Origin: Peribacillus tepidiphilus
Lineage (GTDB): Bacteria > Bacillota > Bacilli > Bacillales > DSM-1321
Direction: 5' to 3'
NCBI RefSeq assembly: GCF_009466385.1
Contig: NZ_WIAQ01000002.1
Coordinates: 62,001 to 126,000, forward strand
Length of the DNA: 64,000 bases
The notes under the pieces: generated by a model
What the model saw: only the letters and a program-made list of their open reading frames with translations
Told to the model about the DNA's origin: nothing
Database searches by the model: none
In this document: piece after piece, positions 1 through 9,902 of the stretch
Layout of the letters: every line of letters starts with the position of its first letter
Numbering within the stretch: the stretch's first letter is position 1
Translations under genes and position numbers: made by a program

Positions 1-133
1 GTTTGAACTGCCATCCCGTGACGATATTCAAAAATGTATTATTACTGCAGAAACGGTTATGGAAAATAAGCCTCCAAAACTCGTTTTAAAAGACGGTACA
101 ACGATTGTAGAAGAAAAGAAAACATCTGCATAA
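1..133 (+). CDS. clpX: ClpX, ATP-dependent Clp protease ATP-binding subunit (C-terminal end only)
   Basis: Only the last 43 codons are present; the reading frame starts at base 2 and ends at TAA 131-133. The tail [12 protein letters not shown] followed by [10 protein letters not shown] matches the C-terminal small domain of Bacillus ClpX, the AAA+ unfoldase that delivers substrates to ClpP in the cytoplasm. The assignment is strengthened by the lonB-lonA pair immediately downstream, the usual Bacillus order. The rest of the gene lies outside the window, so no catalytic motif can be checked. Confidence 0.9.
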   Translation, partial: FELPSRDDIQKCIITAETVMENKPPKLVLKDGTTIVEEKKTSA

Positions 134-141
134 ACGAACAG

Positions 142-176
142 AAAAAAGAATTGCTGCGTTTTGGCAATTCTTTTTT
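142..176 (+). terminator. Rho-independent terminator of clpX
   Basis: GAATTGC (148-154) pairs with GCAATTC (164-170) around a 9-base loop; an A-run before and six T after extend it to about 13 pairs. It lies 9 bases after the clpX stop and separates clpX from lonB. Confidence 0.85.
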
Positions 177-211
177 CATATACAGACACTTTCCGCTTTT
201 CTTATTTTTAA

Positions 212-241
212 GGTTATTTATATCCCTCTTAGGAGATACTA
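212..241 (+). promoter_or_regulatory. Candidate sigma-F promoter of lonB
   Basis: The box GGAGATACTA (232-241) fits the sigma-F -10 consensus GGNRANANTW at every defined position. GGTTA (212-216), 15 bases upstream, fits the -35 consensus GYWTA at four of five. It lies about 40 bases before the lonB start. B. subtilis lonB is known to be a forespore sigma-F gene, which agrees. No transcription data are available here. Confidence 0.6.
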
Positions 242-282
242 GCAAGTACAGAAAACGAGAGTATTTTTTAGGAGGGACATTT

Positions 283-1947
283 ATGAGTTGGACTGGAATC
301 GCCATGTTCATTCAATTGTTTTTCGGCATTGTGATTGGATTATATTTTCTCAATCTCTTAAAAGGACAAAGAGCTCAAAGAATAACAATTGACAGAGAAT
401 CAAGGAAGGAAATGGAAGAGCTTAGAAAGATGCGTTCGATTTCTTTGACTGAGCCTTTGGCAGAAAAGGTAAGACCGACTTCATTTGATGATATAGTTGG
501 TCAAGAGGATGGGATCAAAGCACTTAAGGCTGCATTATGTGGACCTAATCCCCAGCATGTCATTATTTACGGTCCTCCAGGTGTAGGAAAAACGGCTGCA
601 GCACGACTGGTATTAGAAGAAGCTAAAAAGAATGGCAAATCCCCTTTTAAAAAGAGCTCCGTATTTATTGAGCTTGATGCAACTACAGCACGGTTTGATG
701 AAAGGGGAATTGCAGACCCCTTGATTGGCTCGGTTCACGATCCGATTTATCAAGGAGCAGGAGCTATGGGACAAGCGGGAATTCCTCAGCCAAAGCAGGG
801 AGCTGTGTCTAATGCACACGGAGGTGTGTTATTCATTGATGAAATTGGAGAGCTCCATCCAATTCAAATGAATAAACTGTTAAAGGTGCTAGAGGATCGG
901 AAGGTTTTTTTTGAGAGTGCTTATTATCAGGAAGAGAATACCGGTATACCTGCCCATATTCATGATATTTTCAAAAATGGCTTGCCTGCAGATTTTCGTT
1001 TAATCGGGGCGACAACGAGAACACCGAACGAAATACCGCCTGCAATCCGCTCACGCTGTATGGAAGTGTTTTTCCGTGAACTAGAACAGGAAGAAATAAT
1101 GAAAGTTGCAAAAAATGCTGCTGATAAAGTAAATATGAAGGTCAGTGAAAAGGCTTTAGGCATCTTGTCCAACTATGCTAGGAACGGCAGGGAAGCAGTG
1201 AATACAATGCAAATCGCTGCTGGACTAGCCATTACAGGGGAAAGAAATTACATAAAGGATGAAGATATTGAATGGATCGTTCAATCAAGTCAGCTTACAC
1301 CTAGGATAGAACGAAAAATATCCGACGTATCGAAAATTGGCTTTGTGAATGGACTTGCCGTTTACGGTCCGAATAGCGGGGCATTGCTTGAAATTGAAGT
1401 GACTGTCATTGCTTCAAAAGATAAGGGCTCAATTAATATAACAGGAATAGTAGAAGAGGAAAGTATTGGTGGAAGTGGGAAATCCATAAAAAGAAAAAGT
1501 ATGGCTAGAGGCTCCATTGAAAACGTAGTGACCGTTCTTCGTTCGATGGGCGTGCCTGCTGACGGTTTTGATATCCATGTGAATTTTCCAGGAGGTGTCC
1601 CGATCGATGGACCTTCGGCAGGAATTGCTATGGCCACAGGTATTTATTCAGCGATCTATAAAATTCCGATAGACCATCAAATGGCTATGACCGGAGAAAT
1701 CAGTATTCATGGGTTCGTAAAGCCAATTGGTGGCGTTTTACCAAAAGTAAAAGCAGCTGTAAAAGCTGGAGCAAAAAAAGTCATCATACCAGCTGAAAAT
1801 ATGCAATCCATTTTAGCTGAATTTGAGGGAATTGAGATTATTCCTGTAAATCATTTACGGGAAGTGTTAGAGGTTGCGCTAAAAAAAGAAGAAACACCAG
1901 ATGGTCTACTACCACAATTGAACTTTTCAAAGCGTGAAAGTGTTTAG
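283..1947 (+). CDS. lonB: LonB, forespore-type ATP-dependent Lon protease
   Basis: AAA+ serine protease of 554 residues, close to B. subtilis LonB (552). A hydrophobic N-terminal segment (about residues 5-22) suggests membrane anchoring. Walker [10 protein letters not shown] is at about 97-105, and the catalytic serine lies in IDGPSAG at about 445 of the Lon-type protease domain. The start is the ATG at 283 behind GGAGGG (271-276). The open frame runs upstream to 151, but that part overlaps the clpX terminator and a likely promoter. LonB of B. subtilis is made in the forespore. It is separated from lonA by a terminator and so forms its own unit. Confidence 0.95.
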   Translation: MSWTGIAMFIQLFFGIVIGLYFLNLLKGQRAQRITIDRESRKEMEELRKMRSISLTEPLAEKVRPTSFDDIVGQEDGIKALKAALCGPNPQHVIIYGPPGVGKTAAARLVLEEAKKNGKSPFKKSSVFIELDATTARFDERGIADPLIGSVHDPIYQGAGAMGQAGIPQPKQGAVSNAHGGVLFIDEIGELHPIQMNKLLKVLEDRKVFFESAYYQEENTGIPAHIHDIFKNGLPADFRLIGATTRTPNEIPPAIRSRCMEVFFRELEQEEIMKVAKNAADKVNMKVSEKALGILSNYARNGREAVNTMQIAAGLAITGERNYIKDEDIEWIVQSSQLTPRIERKISDVSKIGFVNGLAVYGPNSGALLEIEVTVIASKDKGSINITGIVEEESIGGSGKSIKRKSMARGSIENVVTVLRSMGVPADGFDIHVNFPGGVPIDGPSAGIAMATGIYSAIYKIPIDHQMAMTGEISIHGFVKPIGGVLPKVKAAVKAGAKKVIIPAENMQSILAEFEGIEIIPVNHLREVLEVALKKEETPDGLLPQLNFSKRESV

Positions 1948-2017
1948 TACAACTGATATATGGGAGATATCTTATAAGATACCCGGTCATAAATCAATCG
2001 TTTTTCACAAATAAGGG

Positions 2018-2041
2018 CTCGCCAGTCGGCGAGTTTTCTTT
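2018..2041 (+). terminator. Terminator after lonB
   Basis: CTCGCC (2018-2023) pairs with GGCGAG (2028-2033) around a 4-base loop, followed by a T-rich tract. It isolates lonB from lonA. Confidence 0.75.
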
Positions 2042-2082
2042 GCGTAATAATAAATGAAGGAGTTTTCCGCTATTTGTAGCTC

Positions 2083-2110
2083 TTGATAGACACGTTATAG
2101 TAAATAAGAT
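2083..2110 (+). promoter_or_regulatory. Candidate sigma-A promoter of lonA
   Basis: TTGATA (2083-2088) and TAAGAT (2105-2110) are 16 bases apart, each matching the sigma-A boxes well, 66 bases before the lonA ATG. No CIRCE or CtsR-type repeat was noticed beside it. Confidence 0.45.
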
Positions 2111-2175
2111 AGAATTGTAAAAAGACTGAGTACGATGGAAAAATTCGCGTTCATACATATTGGAGGTGTCAGGCT

Positions 2176-4500
2176 ATGGCTGAAAAGAAAGAAATCATCG
2201 TCCCCCTCCTTCCGTTGAGAGGATTGCTAGTTTACCCTACGATGGTCCTGCATTTAGATGTTGGTAGAGACAAATCTGTGCAGGCCTTGGAAAAATCAAT
2301 GGTGGAAGATCATCTAATTTTTCTTACATCTCAAAAGGATGTATCGATTGATGACCCTGGAGAAGATGATGTTTTTTCTATGGGTACATTAACAAAAGTA
2401 AAACAAATGCTAAAGCTGCCTAATGGAACCATTCGGGTTCTTGTTGAAGGACTAAGTCGTGCTGAAGCATTATCCATTCAGGATCATGACACATATATGT
2501 CAGCTAAACTGATTGTTCATCAAGACAGTGATGAGAAGGATATCGAGCATCAAGCATTAATGAGGACGCTCCTTGATTATTTTGAGCAGTACATAAAAAT
2601 GTCTAAAAAAATCTCAAGTGAGACTTTTACGTCTACAGCTGATATTGAAGAACCAGGAAGACTTGCTGATATTATTGCATCTCATTTACCTCTTAAGCTA
2701 AAGGAGAAGCAGGAGATTCTAGAAACCATAGATATTAAGCAGCGATTAACCCGGGTGATCGAAATAATAAATAATGAAAAAGAAGTACTGAATCTTGAGA
2801 AAAAAATCGGTCAGCGAGTAAAACGCTCCATGGAGAGAACTCAAAAAGAATACTATCTTCGTGAACAAATGAAAGCGATCCAAAAAGAGCTTGGTGATAG
2901 GGAAGGTAAAACGGGAGAAATTGCTGCTCTGAAGGAAAAGATAGAAAATGCCGGCATGCCTAAGCATGTTTTGGAAACGGCATTTAAAGAGTTGGATCGC
3001 TATGAAAGAGTACCATCAAGTTCGGCTGAGAGCTCAGTCATTCGTAATTATTTAGAGTGGCTCGTTTCATTGCCTTGGTCAAAAGCAACCGAAGACGATC
3101 TGGATATTGATAGGGCTGAGAAAATCCTGAATCGAGATCATTACGGTCTTGAAAAGGTAAAGGAGCGTGTATTGGAATATTTAGCAGTCCAAAAACTGAC
3201 AAACTCACTAAAAGGTCCAATTCTTTGTTTAGCGGGACCTCCTGGCGTTGGAAAAACCAGCTTGGCACGCTCGATTGCAGCTTCATTAAATCGTCATTTC
3301 GTTCGTATATCATTGGGCGGTGTTCGAGATGAATCTGAAATTCGCGGACATCGAAGAACATATGTTGGAGCAATGCCTGGGAGAATCATTCAAGGAATGA
3401 AAAAAGCCGGTACAATTAATCCAGTATTTCTCTTGGACGAAATGGATAAAATGTCCTCGGATTTTAGAGGGGACCCTTCCGCTGCATTGCTGGAAGTGTT
3501 GGACCCAGAACAAAACCATAATTTTAGCGATCACTATATCGAAGAACCTTATGATTTATCGAAGGTTATGTTTATTGCCACGGCCAATAATCTTGCGACC
3601 ATTCCTGGACCATTACGGGATCGAATGGAAATTATTCATATTTCCGGCTATACGGAGCTTGAAAAACTCCACATCGCCAAAGAACATTTATTGCCAAAAC
3701 AAATTAAAGATCACGGCTTGAAAAAATCTCAGCTACAAGTTAAAGAAGAGGCAATTCTAAAAATTATTAGGTATTACACGAGAGAAGCGGGAGTCCGTAG
3801 TCTTGAGCGACAATTAGCAGCAATCTGTAGAAAAACAGCAAAAATTATTGTTTCAGGTGAAAAGAAAAAAGTAGTAGTGACAGACAAAACGGTGGAAAGC
3901 TTCCTTGGCAAGCCGAAGTTTCGATACGGTCAAGCTGAGCTTGACGATCAAGTCGGCGTGGCAACAGGACTAGCCTATACTACAGTTGGCGGAGATACTC
4001 TGCAAATAGAAGTATCTTTAGCACCTGGAAAAGGCAAGCTTGTTTTGACGGGTAAGCTTGGTGATGTCATGAAAGAATCGGCTCAAGCAGCATTTAGCTA
4101 TATCCGTTCAAAAGCGGATGAGCTCGGGATCGAAAGGGATTTTCATGAAAAATACGATATTCATATCCATGTTCCTGAAGGGGCTGTTCCAAAAGATGGA
4201 CCATCAGCTGGGATTACGATTACTACAGCGTTAGTGTCAGCCTTAACTGGCAAGCCTGTTAAAAAGGAAGTGGGTATGACTGGTGAGATTACGTTAAGAG
4301 GGCGTGTTCTTCCAATAGGAGGGGTAAAAGAAAAAACACTCAGTGCTCACCGTGCCGGATTGAAGAAAATCATATTGCCAAAAGATAATGAAAAAGACAT
4401 TGATGATATACCAGAAAGTGTTCGCGGAGATTTGGAGTTTTATCTAGTTTCTCACGTCGATGAAGTATTGAAGCAAGCGTTAGCAGGTGATATTCAATGA
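2176..4500 (+). CDS. lonA: LonA, ATP-dependent Lon protease
   Basis: Cytoplasmic quality-control protease of 774 residues, the same length as B. subtilis LonA. It has the N-terminal substrate-recognition LON domain (about 9-205), a coiled-coil linker, an AAA+ module with Walker [10 protein letters not shown] (about 354-362), and a C-terminal protease domain. The catalytic pair is visible as Ser677 in KDGPSAG and Lys720 in GVKEK. RBS GGAGGTG precedes the ATG. The stop overlaps the engB start by four bases (ATGA), so the two are co-transcribed and probably translationally coupled. Confidence 0.97.
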   Translation: MAEKKEIIVPLLPLRGLLVYPTMVLHLDVGRDKSVQALEKSMVEDHLIFLTSQKDVSIDDPGEDDVFSMGTLTKVKQMLKLPNGTIRVLVEGLSRAEALSIQDHDTYMSAKLIVHQDSDEKDIEHQALMRTLLDYFEQYIKMSKKISSETFTSTADIEEPGRLADIIASHLPLKLKEKQEILETIDIKQRLTRVIEIINNEKEVLNLEKKIGQRVKRSMERTQKEYYLREQMKAIQKELGDREGKTGEIAALKEKIENAGMPKHVLETAFKELDRYERVPSSSAESSVIRNYLEWLVSLPWSKATEDDLDIDRAEKILNRDHYGLEKVKERVLEYLAVQKLTNSLKGPILCLAGPPGVGKTSLARSIAASLNRHFVRISLGGVRDESEIRGHRRTYVGAMPGRIIQGMKKAGTINPVFLLDEMDKMSSDFRGDPSAALLEVLDPEQNHNFSDHYIEEPYDLSKVMFIATANNLATIPGPLRDRMEIIHISGYTELEKLHIAKEHLLPKQIKDHGLKKSQLQVKEEAILKIIRYYTREAGVRSLERQLAAICRKTAKIIVSGEKKKVVVTDKTVESFLGKPKFRYGQAELDDQVGVATGLAYTTVGGDTLQIEVSLAPGKGKLVLTGKLGDVMKESAQAAFSYIRSKADELGIERDFHEKYDIHIHVPEGAVPKDGPSAGITITTALVSALTGKPVKKEVGMTGEITLRGRVLPIGGVKEKTLSAHRAGLKKIILPKDNEKDIDDIPESVRGDLEFYLVSHVDEVLKQALAGDIQ

Positions 4501-5093
4501 AAGTAACATCAGCGGAAATCGTCATCAGCGCAGTAAAACCGGATCAATATCCTGAAGGGAATTTGCCTGAGTTTGCTTTGGCTGGAAGATCAAATGTAGG
4601 AAAATCGTCTTTCATTAATAAAATGATTAACCGAAAGAATCTTGCCAGAACTTCTTCTAAGCCGGGAAAAACACAAACTTTGAATTTCTATTTAGTGAAT
4701 GAATCCCTTTATTTTGTTGACGTTCCAGGATATGGATTTGCTAAGGTATCAAAAAAAGAACGCGAAGCCTGGGGTAAAATGATTGAGACGTATTTTACAA
4801 CTCGTGATCAACTAAAAGCAGCTGTACTTATTGTTGATCTTCGTCATCCACCTACAAAAGATGACGTCATGATGTATGATTTTTTAAAGCATTACGATGT
4901 GCCTGTTATTGTAATTGCCACCAAAGCCGATAAAATCCCGAAAGGCAAGTGGCAAAAGCATTTAAAGGTAACGAAGGAAACGTTGCAGCTGGAAAAAGAA
5001 GATGATTTAATTCTCTTTTCATCTGAAACTGGACTGGGTAAAGAGCAGGCATGGGATGCTCTTAGAAAATATATGATTAAACAAGGAGAATAA
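4497..5093 (+). CDS. engB: EngB/YsxC, ribosome-assembly GTPase
   Basis: Essential TrmE-Era-EngA-EngB-type GTPase that acts in late 50S subunit assembly (known as YsxC or YihA). At 198 residues it has the usual length. G1 GRSNVGKSS lies near residues 29-37, G3 is DVPGYG and G4 is TKADK. The start overlaps the lonA stop, as in B. subtilis. A strong hairpin follows about 35 bases after the stop. No odd features were seen. Confidence 0.95.
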   Translation: MKVTSAEIVISAVKPDQYPEGNLPEFALAGRSNVGKSSFINKMINRKNLARTSSKPGKTQTLNFYLVNESLYFVDVPGYGFAKVSKKEREAWGKMIETYFTTRDQLKAAVLIVDLRHPPTKDDVMMYDFLKHYDVPVIVIATKADKIPKGKWQKHLKVTKETLQLEKEDDLILFSSETGLGKEQAWDALRKYMIKQGE

Positions 5094-5123
5094 TCTTTTC
5101 GAGCATTGCATTTCACTAATAGT

Positions 5124-5160
5124 AAAAGGGGCTTTCTCGTCTAGGAGAAAGCCCTTAGTA
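5124..5160. terminator. Bidirectional terminator between engB and the convergent membrane-protein gene
   Basis: GGGCTTTCTC (5129-5138) and GAGAAAGCCC (5145-5154) form a perfect 10-bp stem with a 6-base loop. The T-tract is short on both strands. It sits between the convergent engB and the minus-strand gene that ends at 5244. Confidence 0.7.
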
Positions 5161-5243
5161 TGTAGACAAAATATATTTTACGCATATTCATGCTGTTAAC
5201 AAATGTATATTTCACGCACTTGCAGATACTCCACAAACCGTCC

Positions 5244-5732
5244 TCATTTTTTCTTTAACACTATTACATACACCCCAACAGCCATTAATATAAATGGCCA
5301 AAACGTAAGAGCTTTATCTAGACCGGATTCCAAAACACCAAACCACTTGAAAATAGAATCGTAAAATAACAAAAGGATTGAAACAACTAAAAGAAGGATA
5401 CCATGAAACAGTCCACCTTTTGTTCTTCTTGCTTTTAAAATGAATCCAAGAGAAATGATTAATATAAAAATTCCAATATCATTGGGCCATAGATTTAAAC
5501 GATTGACGATATGAAAGTGCAATCCGTAGCCAAAAAGGATAACACCTGGCAGGATCGCTTCATAATCTTTGCCCCAATATGCCTGTAGTAAAAAGGCAAA
5601 TCCGACTATACCAAGCAAAGTGGGCCAAGAAAAAAAGCCTTCAAAAAGCTCGATTTTATTTTGTTCAAGAAAGAAGTATAGGCCGAAGCTAATTAAAACG
5701 GCTCCTGGAAAAATTCGTTGCGTTTTCATCAT
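5244..5732 (-). CDS. Small membrane protein with LiaI/LiaF-like transmembrane repeats (YsxD position)
   Basis: 162 residues, very hydrophobic, with about six to eight predicted membrane segments arranged as short hairpins (for example FPGAVLISFGLYFF, TLLGIVGFAFLLQAYW, FHGILLLVVSILLLFY, FWPFILMAVGVYVIVL). The repeated F/L-P-G/F-x-L pattern resembles the LiaI/LiaF N-terminal membrane domain family. Its place between engB and hemA matches what I recall for B. subtilis ysxD. The start has two consecutive ATGs (5732 and 5729) behind GGAGGAGG; the second has the better spacing. It is transcribed against its neighbours. No enzymatic function can be inferred. Confidence 0.75.
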   Translation of the reverse strand: MMKTQRIFPGAVLISFGLYFFLEQNKIELFEGFFSWPTLLGIVGFAFLLQAYWGKDYEAILPGVILFGYGLHFHIVNRLNLWPNDIGIFILIISLGFILKARRTKGGLFHGILLLVVSILLLFYDSIFKWFGVLESGLDKALTFWPFILMAVGVYVIVLKKK

Positions 5733-5928
5733 TTGCCTCCTCCATAATTTTAACCGCTTGCATAGAAAGGGTATTTTTGATACGGTACAATAGTAGGGTT
5801 ATGTCGAAACTTGTTGCATATGGGGACGGAAAAACGAAAAATGCTTTCCGCTATTCTAACTGTTTCCATGTTAGCACATGATTTCATTTTCTGTTCATAT
5901 TTTTTAGATTCACAGAAAATTGTACATG

Positions 5929-5943
5929 CTATAATTATGATTA
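5929..5943 (+). promoter_or_regulatory. PerR-box-like sequence over the -10 of the hem operon
   Basis: The 15 bases match the PerR consensus TTATAATNATTATAA at 11 of 14 defined positions and include a perfect -10 TATAAT (5930-5935). No convincing -35 hexamer lies 16-18 bases upstream. B. subtilis hemAXCDBL is known to be repressed by PerR, so the site is plausible. The assignment rests on sequence match and synteny only. Confidence 0.6.
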
Positions 5944-5982
5944 GGTATTTTTGTATTTTTTTTTGGGGGTGTGAACAAAGGG

Positions 5983-7329
5983 ATGCATATTTTAGCAGTT
6001 GGTCTGAATTATAAAACTGCCCCTGTAGAAATTCGTGAGCGTTTATCTTTTAACGAAGCTGAACTTGCAGAAGCAATGAAGGCTTTGAAAAATAAAAAAA
6101 GTATATTAGAGAATATCATTATCTCTACATGTAATCGTACGGAAATTTATGCAGTGGTCGATCAGGTTCATACAGGACGTTATTATATTAAAGAGTTCCT
6201 ATCGCAATGGTTTAATATTGAAACGAAAGAGTTCTCTCCATTCCTATTTATCTATGAAGGCGACGGAGCGGTAGAGCATCTGTTTCAGGTAAGTTGCGGA
6301 TTGAATTCGATGGTACTGGGTGAAACACAGATCCTTGGTCAAGTACGCTCTAGTTATTTATTAGGTCAAAAAGAAAATACTATTGGCACAGTGTTTAATC
6401 ATTTATTCAAGCAAGCCATTACTCTTGCCAAAAGAGCTCATGCCGAAACAGAAATCAACACCAACGCCGTTTCTGTAAGCTATGCTGCGGTTGAGCTTGC
6501 CAAGAAAATTTTTGGTGATTTAAATAAAAAACATGTACTCGTGCTCGGTGCTGGTAAAATGGGCGAACTGGCCATTCAAAACCTTCATGGCAGTGGAGCT
6601 AAGGATATTACGGTAATCAACCGCACATATGAAAAGGCAGTCGCTCTTGCTGATAAATTTTCCGGCAAGGCAAAGCAGCTGCAAGAGCTGCAATGTGCAC
6701 TAGTTGAGGCGGATATCTTGATTTCTTCAACAGGTGCAAAAGATTTTGTCATTACAAAAGAAATGATGACCTTTGTGAATAGAATGCGCAAAGGAAGACC
6801 GATTTTCATGGTTGATATTGCAGTACCACGTGACTTGGATCCTAAGCTATCTGAGCTTGACAGTGTATTCCTCTATGACATTGACGATTTAGAAGGTATT
6901 GTTGAAGCGAATCTTCAGGAACGGAAAAAGGCTGCTGAAGCAATCCAGATTATGATTGAAGCTGAAATTGTAGAGTTCAATAATTGGCTCAATATGCTCG
7001 GGGTTGTGCCAGTCATTTCCGCTCTACGTGAAAAAGCTTTAGCAATCCAGGCTGAAACGATGGAAAGTATTGAAAGAAAGCTTCCTCACCTTTCAGAACG
7101 GGATAAAAAAGTACTAAGTAAACATACGAAAAGCATTATTAATCAAATGCTGAAGGATCCAATTTTATATGCGAAAGAGCTAGCGGGTGAGCCAAACAGT
7201 GAAGAGGCCCTGCAAAACTTCATGAAGACCTTTAAAATTGAGGAATTGGTTGAGAAGCAATCCGCTCTGCAAAAAAATGAAAAAATATATTTTCAAAAAG
7301 AGCCAAAGGCTGTTCAGGCTCATGTCTAA
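5983..7329 (+). CDS. hemA: HemA, glutamyl-tRNA reductase
   Basis: First committed enzyme of the C5 tetrapyrrole pathway; it reduces glutamyl-tRNA(Glu) to glutamate-1-semialdehyde with NADPH. 448 residues. The catalytic Cys50 sits in STCNRTE, followed by the NADPH-binding domain ([12 protein letters not shown]) and a C-terminal helical dimerisation domain. The ATG at 5983 gives the MHIL N-terminus of Bacillus HemA behind GGGGGTG (5965-5971). A GTG at 5971 is in frame but would overlap that RBS. It is the first gene of the hem operon. Confidence 0.95.
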   Translation: MHILAVGLNYKTAPVEIRERLSFNEAELAEAMKALKNKKSILENIIISTCNRTEIYAVVDQVHTGRYYIKEFLSQWFNIETKEFSPFLFIYEGDGAVEHLFQVSCGLNSMVLGETQILGQVRSSYLLGQKENTIGTVFNHLFKQAITLAKRAHAETEINTNAVSVSYAAVELAKKIFGDLNKKHVLVLGAGKMGELAIQNLHGSGAKDITVINRTYEKAVALADKFSGKAKQLQELQCALVEADILISSTGAKDFVITKEMMTFVNRMRKGRPIFMVDIAVPRDLDPKLSELDSVFLYDIDDLEGIVEANLQERKKAAEAIQIMIEAEIVEFNNWLNMLGVVPVISALREKALAIQAETMESIERKLPHLSERDKKVLSKHTKSIINQMLKDPILYAKELAGEPNSEEALQNFMKTFKIEELVEKQSALQKNEKIYFQKEPKAVQAHV

Positions 7330-7343
7330 GGTAGGCATTTTCT

Positions 7344-8177
7344 ATGCTTGAAGTGTCTATGACAAGGTTGCATGAAATCACTGTCGTTCTTTATGCATTA
7401 AGTGTACTGCTATACTTTATCGATTTTCTTCATAACAACCGGAAGGCAAACCGTTTTGCCTTCTGGCTACTTGCGATTGTTTGGGTTTTGCAAACAATCT
7501 TTTTGTTTCTCTATATGATCAAGACGGGTAGATTCCCAGTATTAACGATTTTCGAGGGTTTATATTTCTATGCTTGGGTATTAATTACACTTTCACTCGG
7601 GATCAACAAGCTTCTCCGAGTGGATTTTACTGTATTTTTTACCAATGTGCTTGGATTTATCGTTATGGTCGTACACACTTTCGCACCTGTTCAAGTGGAA
7701 TCACAAGTGCTTGCCCAAAAGCTTGTGTCGGAGCTTTTGCTCATCCATATTACCGCCGCCATTCTATCATATGGAGCCTTTTCACTGTCATTTGTTTTTT
7801 CACTGCTTTATTTACTGCAGTATGATTTATTAAAGAGAAAAAAATGGGGCAAGCGTTTGTTAAGGATAGGAGACTTACAAAAGCTCGAGCATATGTCTTA
7901 TGTGCTCGCCGTAATTGGAGTACCAATGCTAATCGTCGGTATTATCCTAGGCATTCAATGGGCGTATATTAAAGTTCCGGATCTTATCTGGTTCGATCCC
8001 AAAATTTTAGGTTCATTGACCATTCTTCTCTCGTACAGCATATACCTGTATCTTAGAGTAAGAAAACAAATTTACGGAAAAACATTAGCTTATTGGAATA
8101 TCGCCTCTTTTTTTATTGTTTTGATTAATTTTTTCCTATTTGGAAGCTTATCGACTTTTCATTTCTGGTATACGTAG
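7344..8177 (+). CDS. hemX: HemX, integral membrane protein of the hem operon (CcsA/ResC family)
   Basis: 277 residues with about eight membrane helices, close to B. subtilis HemX (276). The family resembles cytochrome c assembly protein CcsA; B. subtilis HemX is known to lower HemA levels. It lies 14 bases after hemA and 9 before hemC, clearly in the operon. The start is the ATG at 7344 behind AAGGTAGG; a second ATG five codons later is possible. No haem-handling function is proven from sequence. Confidence 0.9.
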   Translation: MLEVSMTRLHEITVVLYALSVLLYFIDFLHNNRKANRFAFWLLAIVWVLQTIFLFLYMIKTGRFPVLTIFEGLYFYAWVLITLSLGINKLLRVDFTVFFTNVLGFIVMVVHTFAPVQVESQVLAQKLVSELLLIHITAAILSYGAFSLSFVFSLLYLLQYDLLKRKKWGKRLLRIGDLQKLEHMSYVLAVIGVPMLIVGIILGIQWAYIKVPDLIWFDPKILGSLTILLSYSIYLYLRVRKQIYGKTLAYWNIASFFIVLINFFLFGSLSTFHFWYT

Positions 8178-8186
8178 GAGGATCTC

Positions 8187-9119
8187 ATGAGAAAAATCAT
8201 AGTCGGTTCAAGACGCAGTAAACTGGCGCTGACACAAACAAACTGGGTCATCAATCAGCTGAAATCATTAGGGTTGCCTTATGAATTTGAAGTGAAGGAA
8301 ATCGTGACAAAGGGAGACCAAATCCTAGATGTTACTTTATCAAAGGTTGGAGGAAAAGGCCTTTTCGTAAAAGAAATCGAACAGGCGCTGCTTAATAAGG
8401 AGATCGATATGGCTGTCCACAGCATGAAAGATATGCCAGCGACCTTGCCTAAAGGCTTAACTATTGGTTCTGTTCCGGAAAGGGAAGACCATCGAGATGT
8501 TCTTATTTCCAAAAACGGAGAAACTTTAGAAGAGCTAAAAGAAGGAGCTGTCATTGGGACAAGCAGTCTAAGAAGAAGTGCACAGCTTTTGGCAAAAAGG
8601 CCTGACTTACAAATTAAATGGATTCGTGGAAATATTGATACGAGACTTCAAAAATTGAAAGATGAAGATTATGATGCCATTATCCTAGCTGCTGCAGGTC
8701 TTTCACGTATGGGCTGGAAATCAGAAGTCGTGACGGAATTTTTAGACCCTAAGCTTTGTCTCCCTGCAGTAGGTCAAGGTGCGCTAGCTATTGAGTGTCG
8801 CGAGGATGATCTAGAGCTTTTAGAGGCGCTCAAAAAATTCACTTGTCATAAAACCGAAAAAGCCGTGCAAGCGGAGCGCGCCTTTTTAGATAAAATGGAA
8901 GGCGGCTGTCAGGTTCCGATTGCGGGATATGCAACAGTAAATGATGCTTTTGAAATCGAATTAACAGCTTTGGTGGCTGCTCCAGATGGAAAGACCATCT
9001 ATCAAGAAACACTAAGAGGTGAAGATCCAATCAAGGTTGGTCATGAAGCTGCAAGGATTTTATCAGAAAAGGGAGCCAAGAAGCTAATTGACGAAGTGAA
9101 AGAGGAGCTAAACCAATAA
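8187..9119 (+). CDS. hemC: HemC, porphobilinogen deaminase (hydroxymethylbilane synthase)
   Basis: Condenses four porphobilinogens into hydroxymethylbilane using a covalently bound dipyrromethane cofactor. 310 residues. The cofactor-attachment Cys241 is in EGGCQVP, and the family motifs VHSMKDMPA and [11 protein letters not shown] are present. RBS AGGAGG precedes the ATG. Its stop shares one base with the hemD start (TAATG), so the two are tightly coupled. Confidence 0.96.
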   Translation: MRKIIVGSRRSKLALTQTNWVINQLKSLGLPYEFEVKEIVTKGDQILDVTLSKVGGKGLFVKEIEQALLNKEIDMAVHSMKDMPATLPKGLTIGSVPEREDHRDVLISKNGETLEELKEGAVIGTSSLRRSAQLLAKRPDLQIKWIRGNIDTRLQKLKDEDYDAIILAAAGLSRMGWKSEVVTEFLDPKLCLPAVGQGALAIECREDDLELLEALKKFTCHKTEKAVQAERAFLDKMEGGCQVPIAGYATVNDAFEIELTALVAAPDGKTIYQETLRGEDPIKVGHEAARILSEKGAKKLIDEVKEELNQ

Positions 9120-9895
9120 TGAAGGATTCCGGCTTTCTTCAAGGGAAAAATGTTCTTGTTACAAGAGGAAGGCAGCAAGCAGCGGAATTATCTCAATTGA
9201 TCAAACAATATGGAGGGTCTCCAATAGAGATTCCTTTGTTATCCTTTCTACCTTCAAACAATAAAAACTACATACAACCATATTTGGACAAACTAGAACA
9301 ATACGATTGGATTATTTTTACAAGTAAAAACGGGGTAGATTTCTTTTTTTATTGGTTACAGGTTTTTGGCTTGGAACCTCGGATGCCGAAGATTGCTGTG
9401 ATTGGGGAAAAAACGAAACAAGCACTACTAAATAAGGGACTTCAAGCAGAGTTTATTCCCTCTTCCTATGTGGCTGAGGTATTTGTAGATGAATTAATCC
9501 CTCTGTTAAATGAAACGAGCAGGGTACTTCTTCCAAAGGGCAACTTGGCTAGGAATATCATTTGTAATCGAATTATCACTTCTGGAGCTCATTGCGATGA
9601 AATCATTATTTATGAAAATAAGATGCCAGAGCAGAGCGAAAAATTATTGGTTGATACATTAATAGAGCGTAAGGTTGATGTGGCGACGTTTACAAGCTCT
9701 TCAACTGTTGAAAATTTTATGAAGGTCGTAAAAAAACATGGATTGGCGGGCTATGTGAATGATCTCACTGTGGCTTGTATCGGTCCTATTGCCAAAAACA
9801 CAGCAGAGAAGCTTGGATTGACAGTGGATGTTTGTCCAGATGAATATACGGCAAAAGCTATGATTAAGAGCTTAAATCAATTTGAGAGGCGGTAA
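9119..9895 (+). CDS. hemD: HemD, uroporphyrinogen-III synthase
   Basis: Cyclises hydroxymethylbilane with inversion of ring D. 258 residues. The family is poorly conserved, but [23 protein letters not shown] and [13 protein letters not shown] are typical HemD signatures, and the position between hemC and hemB fixes the call. The ATG overlaps the hemC stop by one base. The hemB RBS lies inside its last codons. Confidence 0.93.
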   Translation: MKDSGFLQGKNVLVTRGRQQAAELSQLIKQYGGSPIEIPLLSFLPSNNKNYIQPYLDKLEQYDWIIFTSKNGVDFFFYWLQVFGLEPRMPKIAVIGEKTKQALLNKGLQAEFIPSSYVAEVFVDELIPLLNETSRVLLPKGNLARNIICNRIITSGAHCDEIIIYENKMPEQSEKLLVDTLIERKVDVATFTSSSTVENFMKVVKKHGLAGYVNDLTVACIGPIAKNTAEKLGLTVDVCPDEYTAKAMIKSLNQFERR

Positions 9896-9902
9896 TAAAA
9901 AA

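Noticed and set aside
151-282. N-terminal extension of lonB
   Set aside because: It overlaps the clpX terminator and the sigma-F promoter candidate; the ATG at 283 has an RBS and gives the family length.
5811-6014. 67-codon ORF upstream of hemA
   Set aside because: It crosses the hem promoter and PerR-box and overlaps the hemA start.
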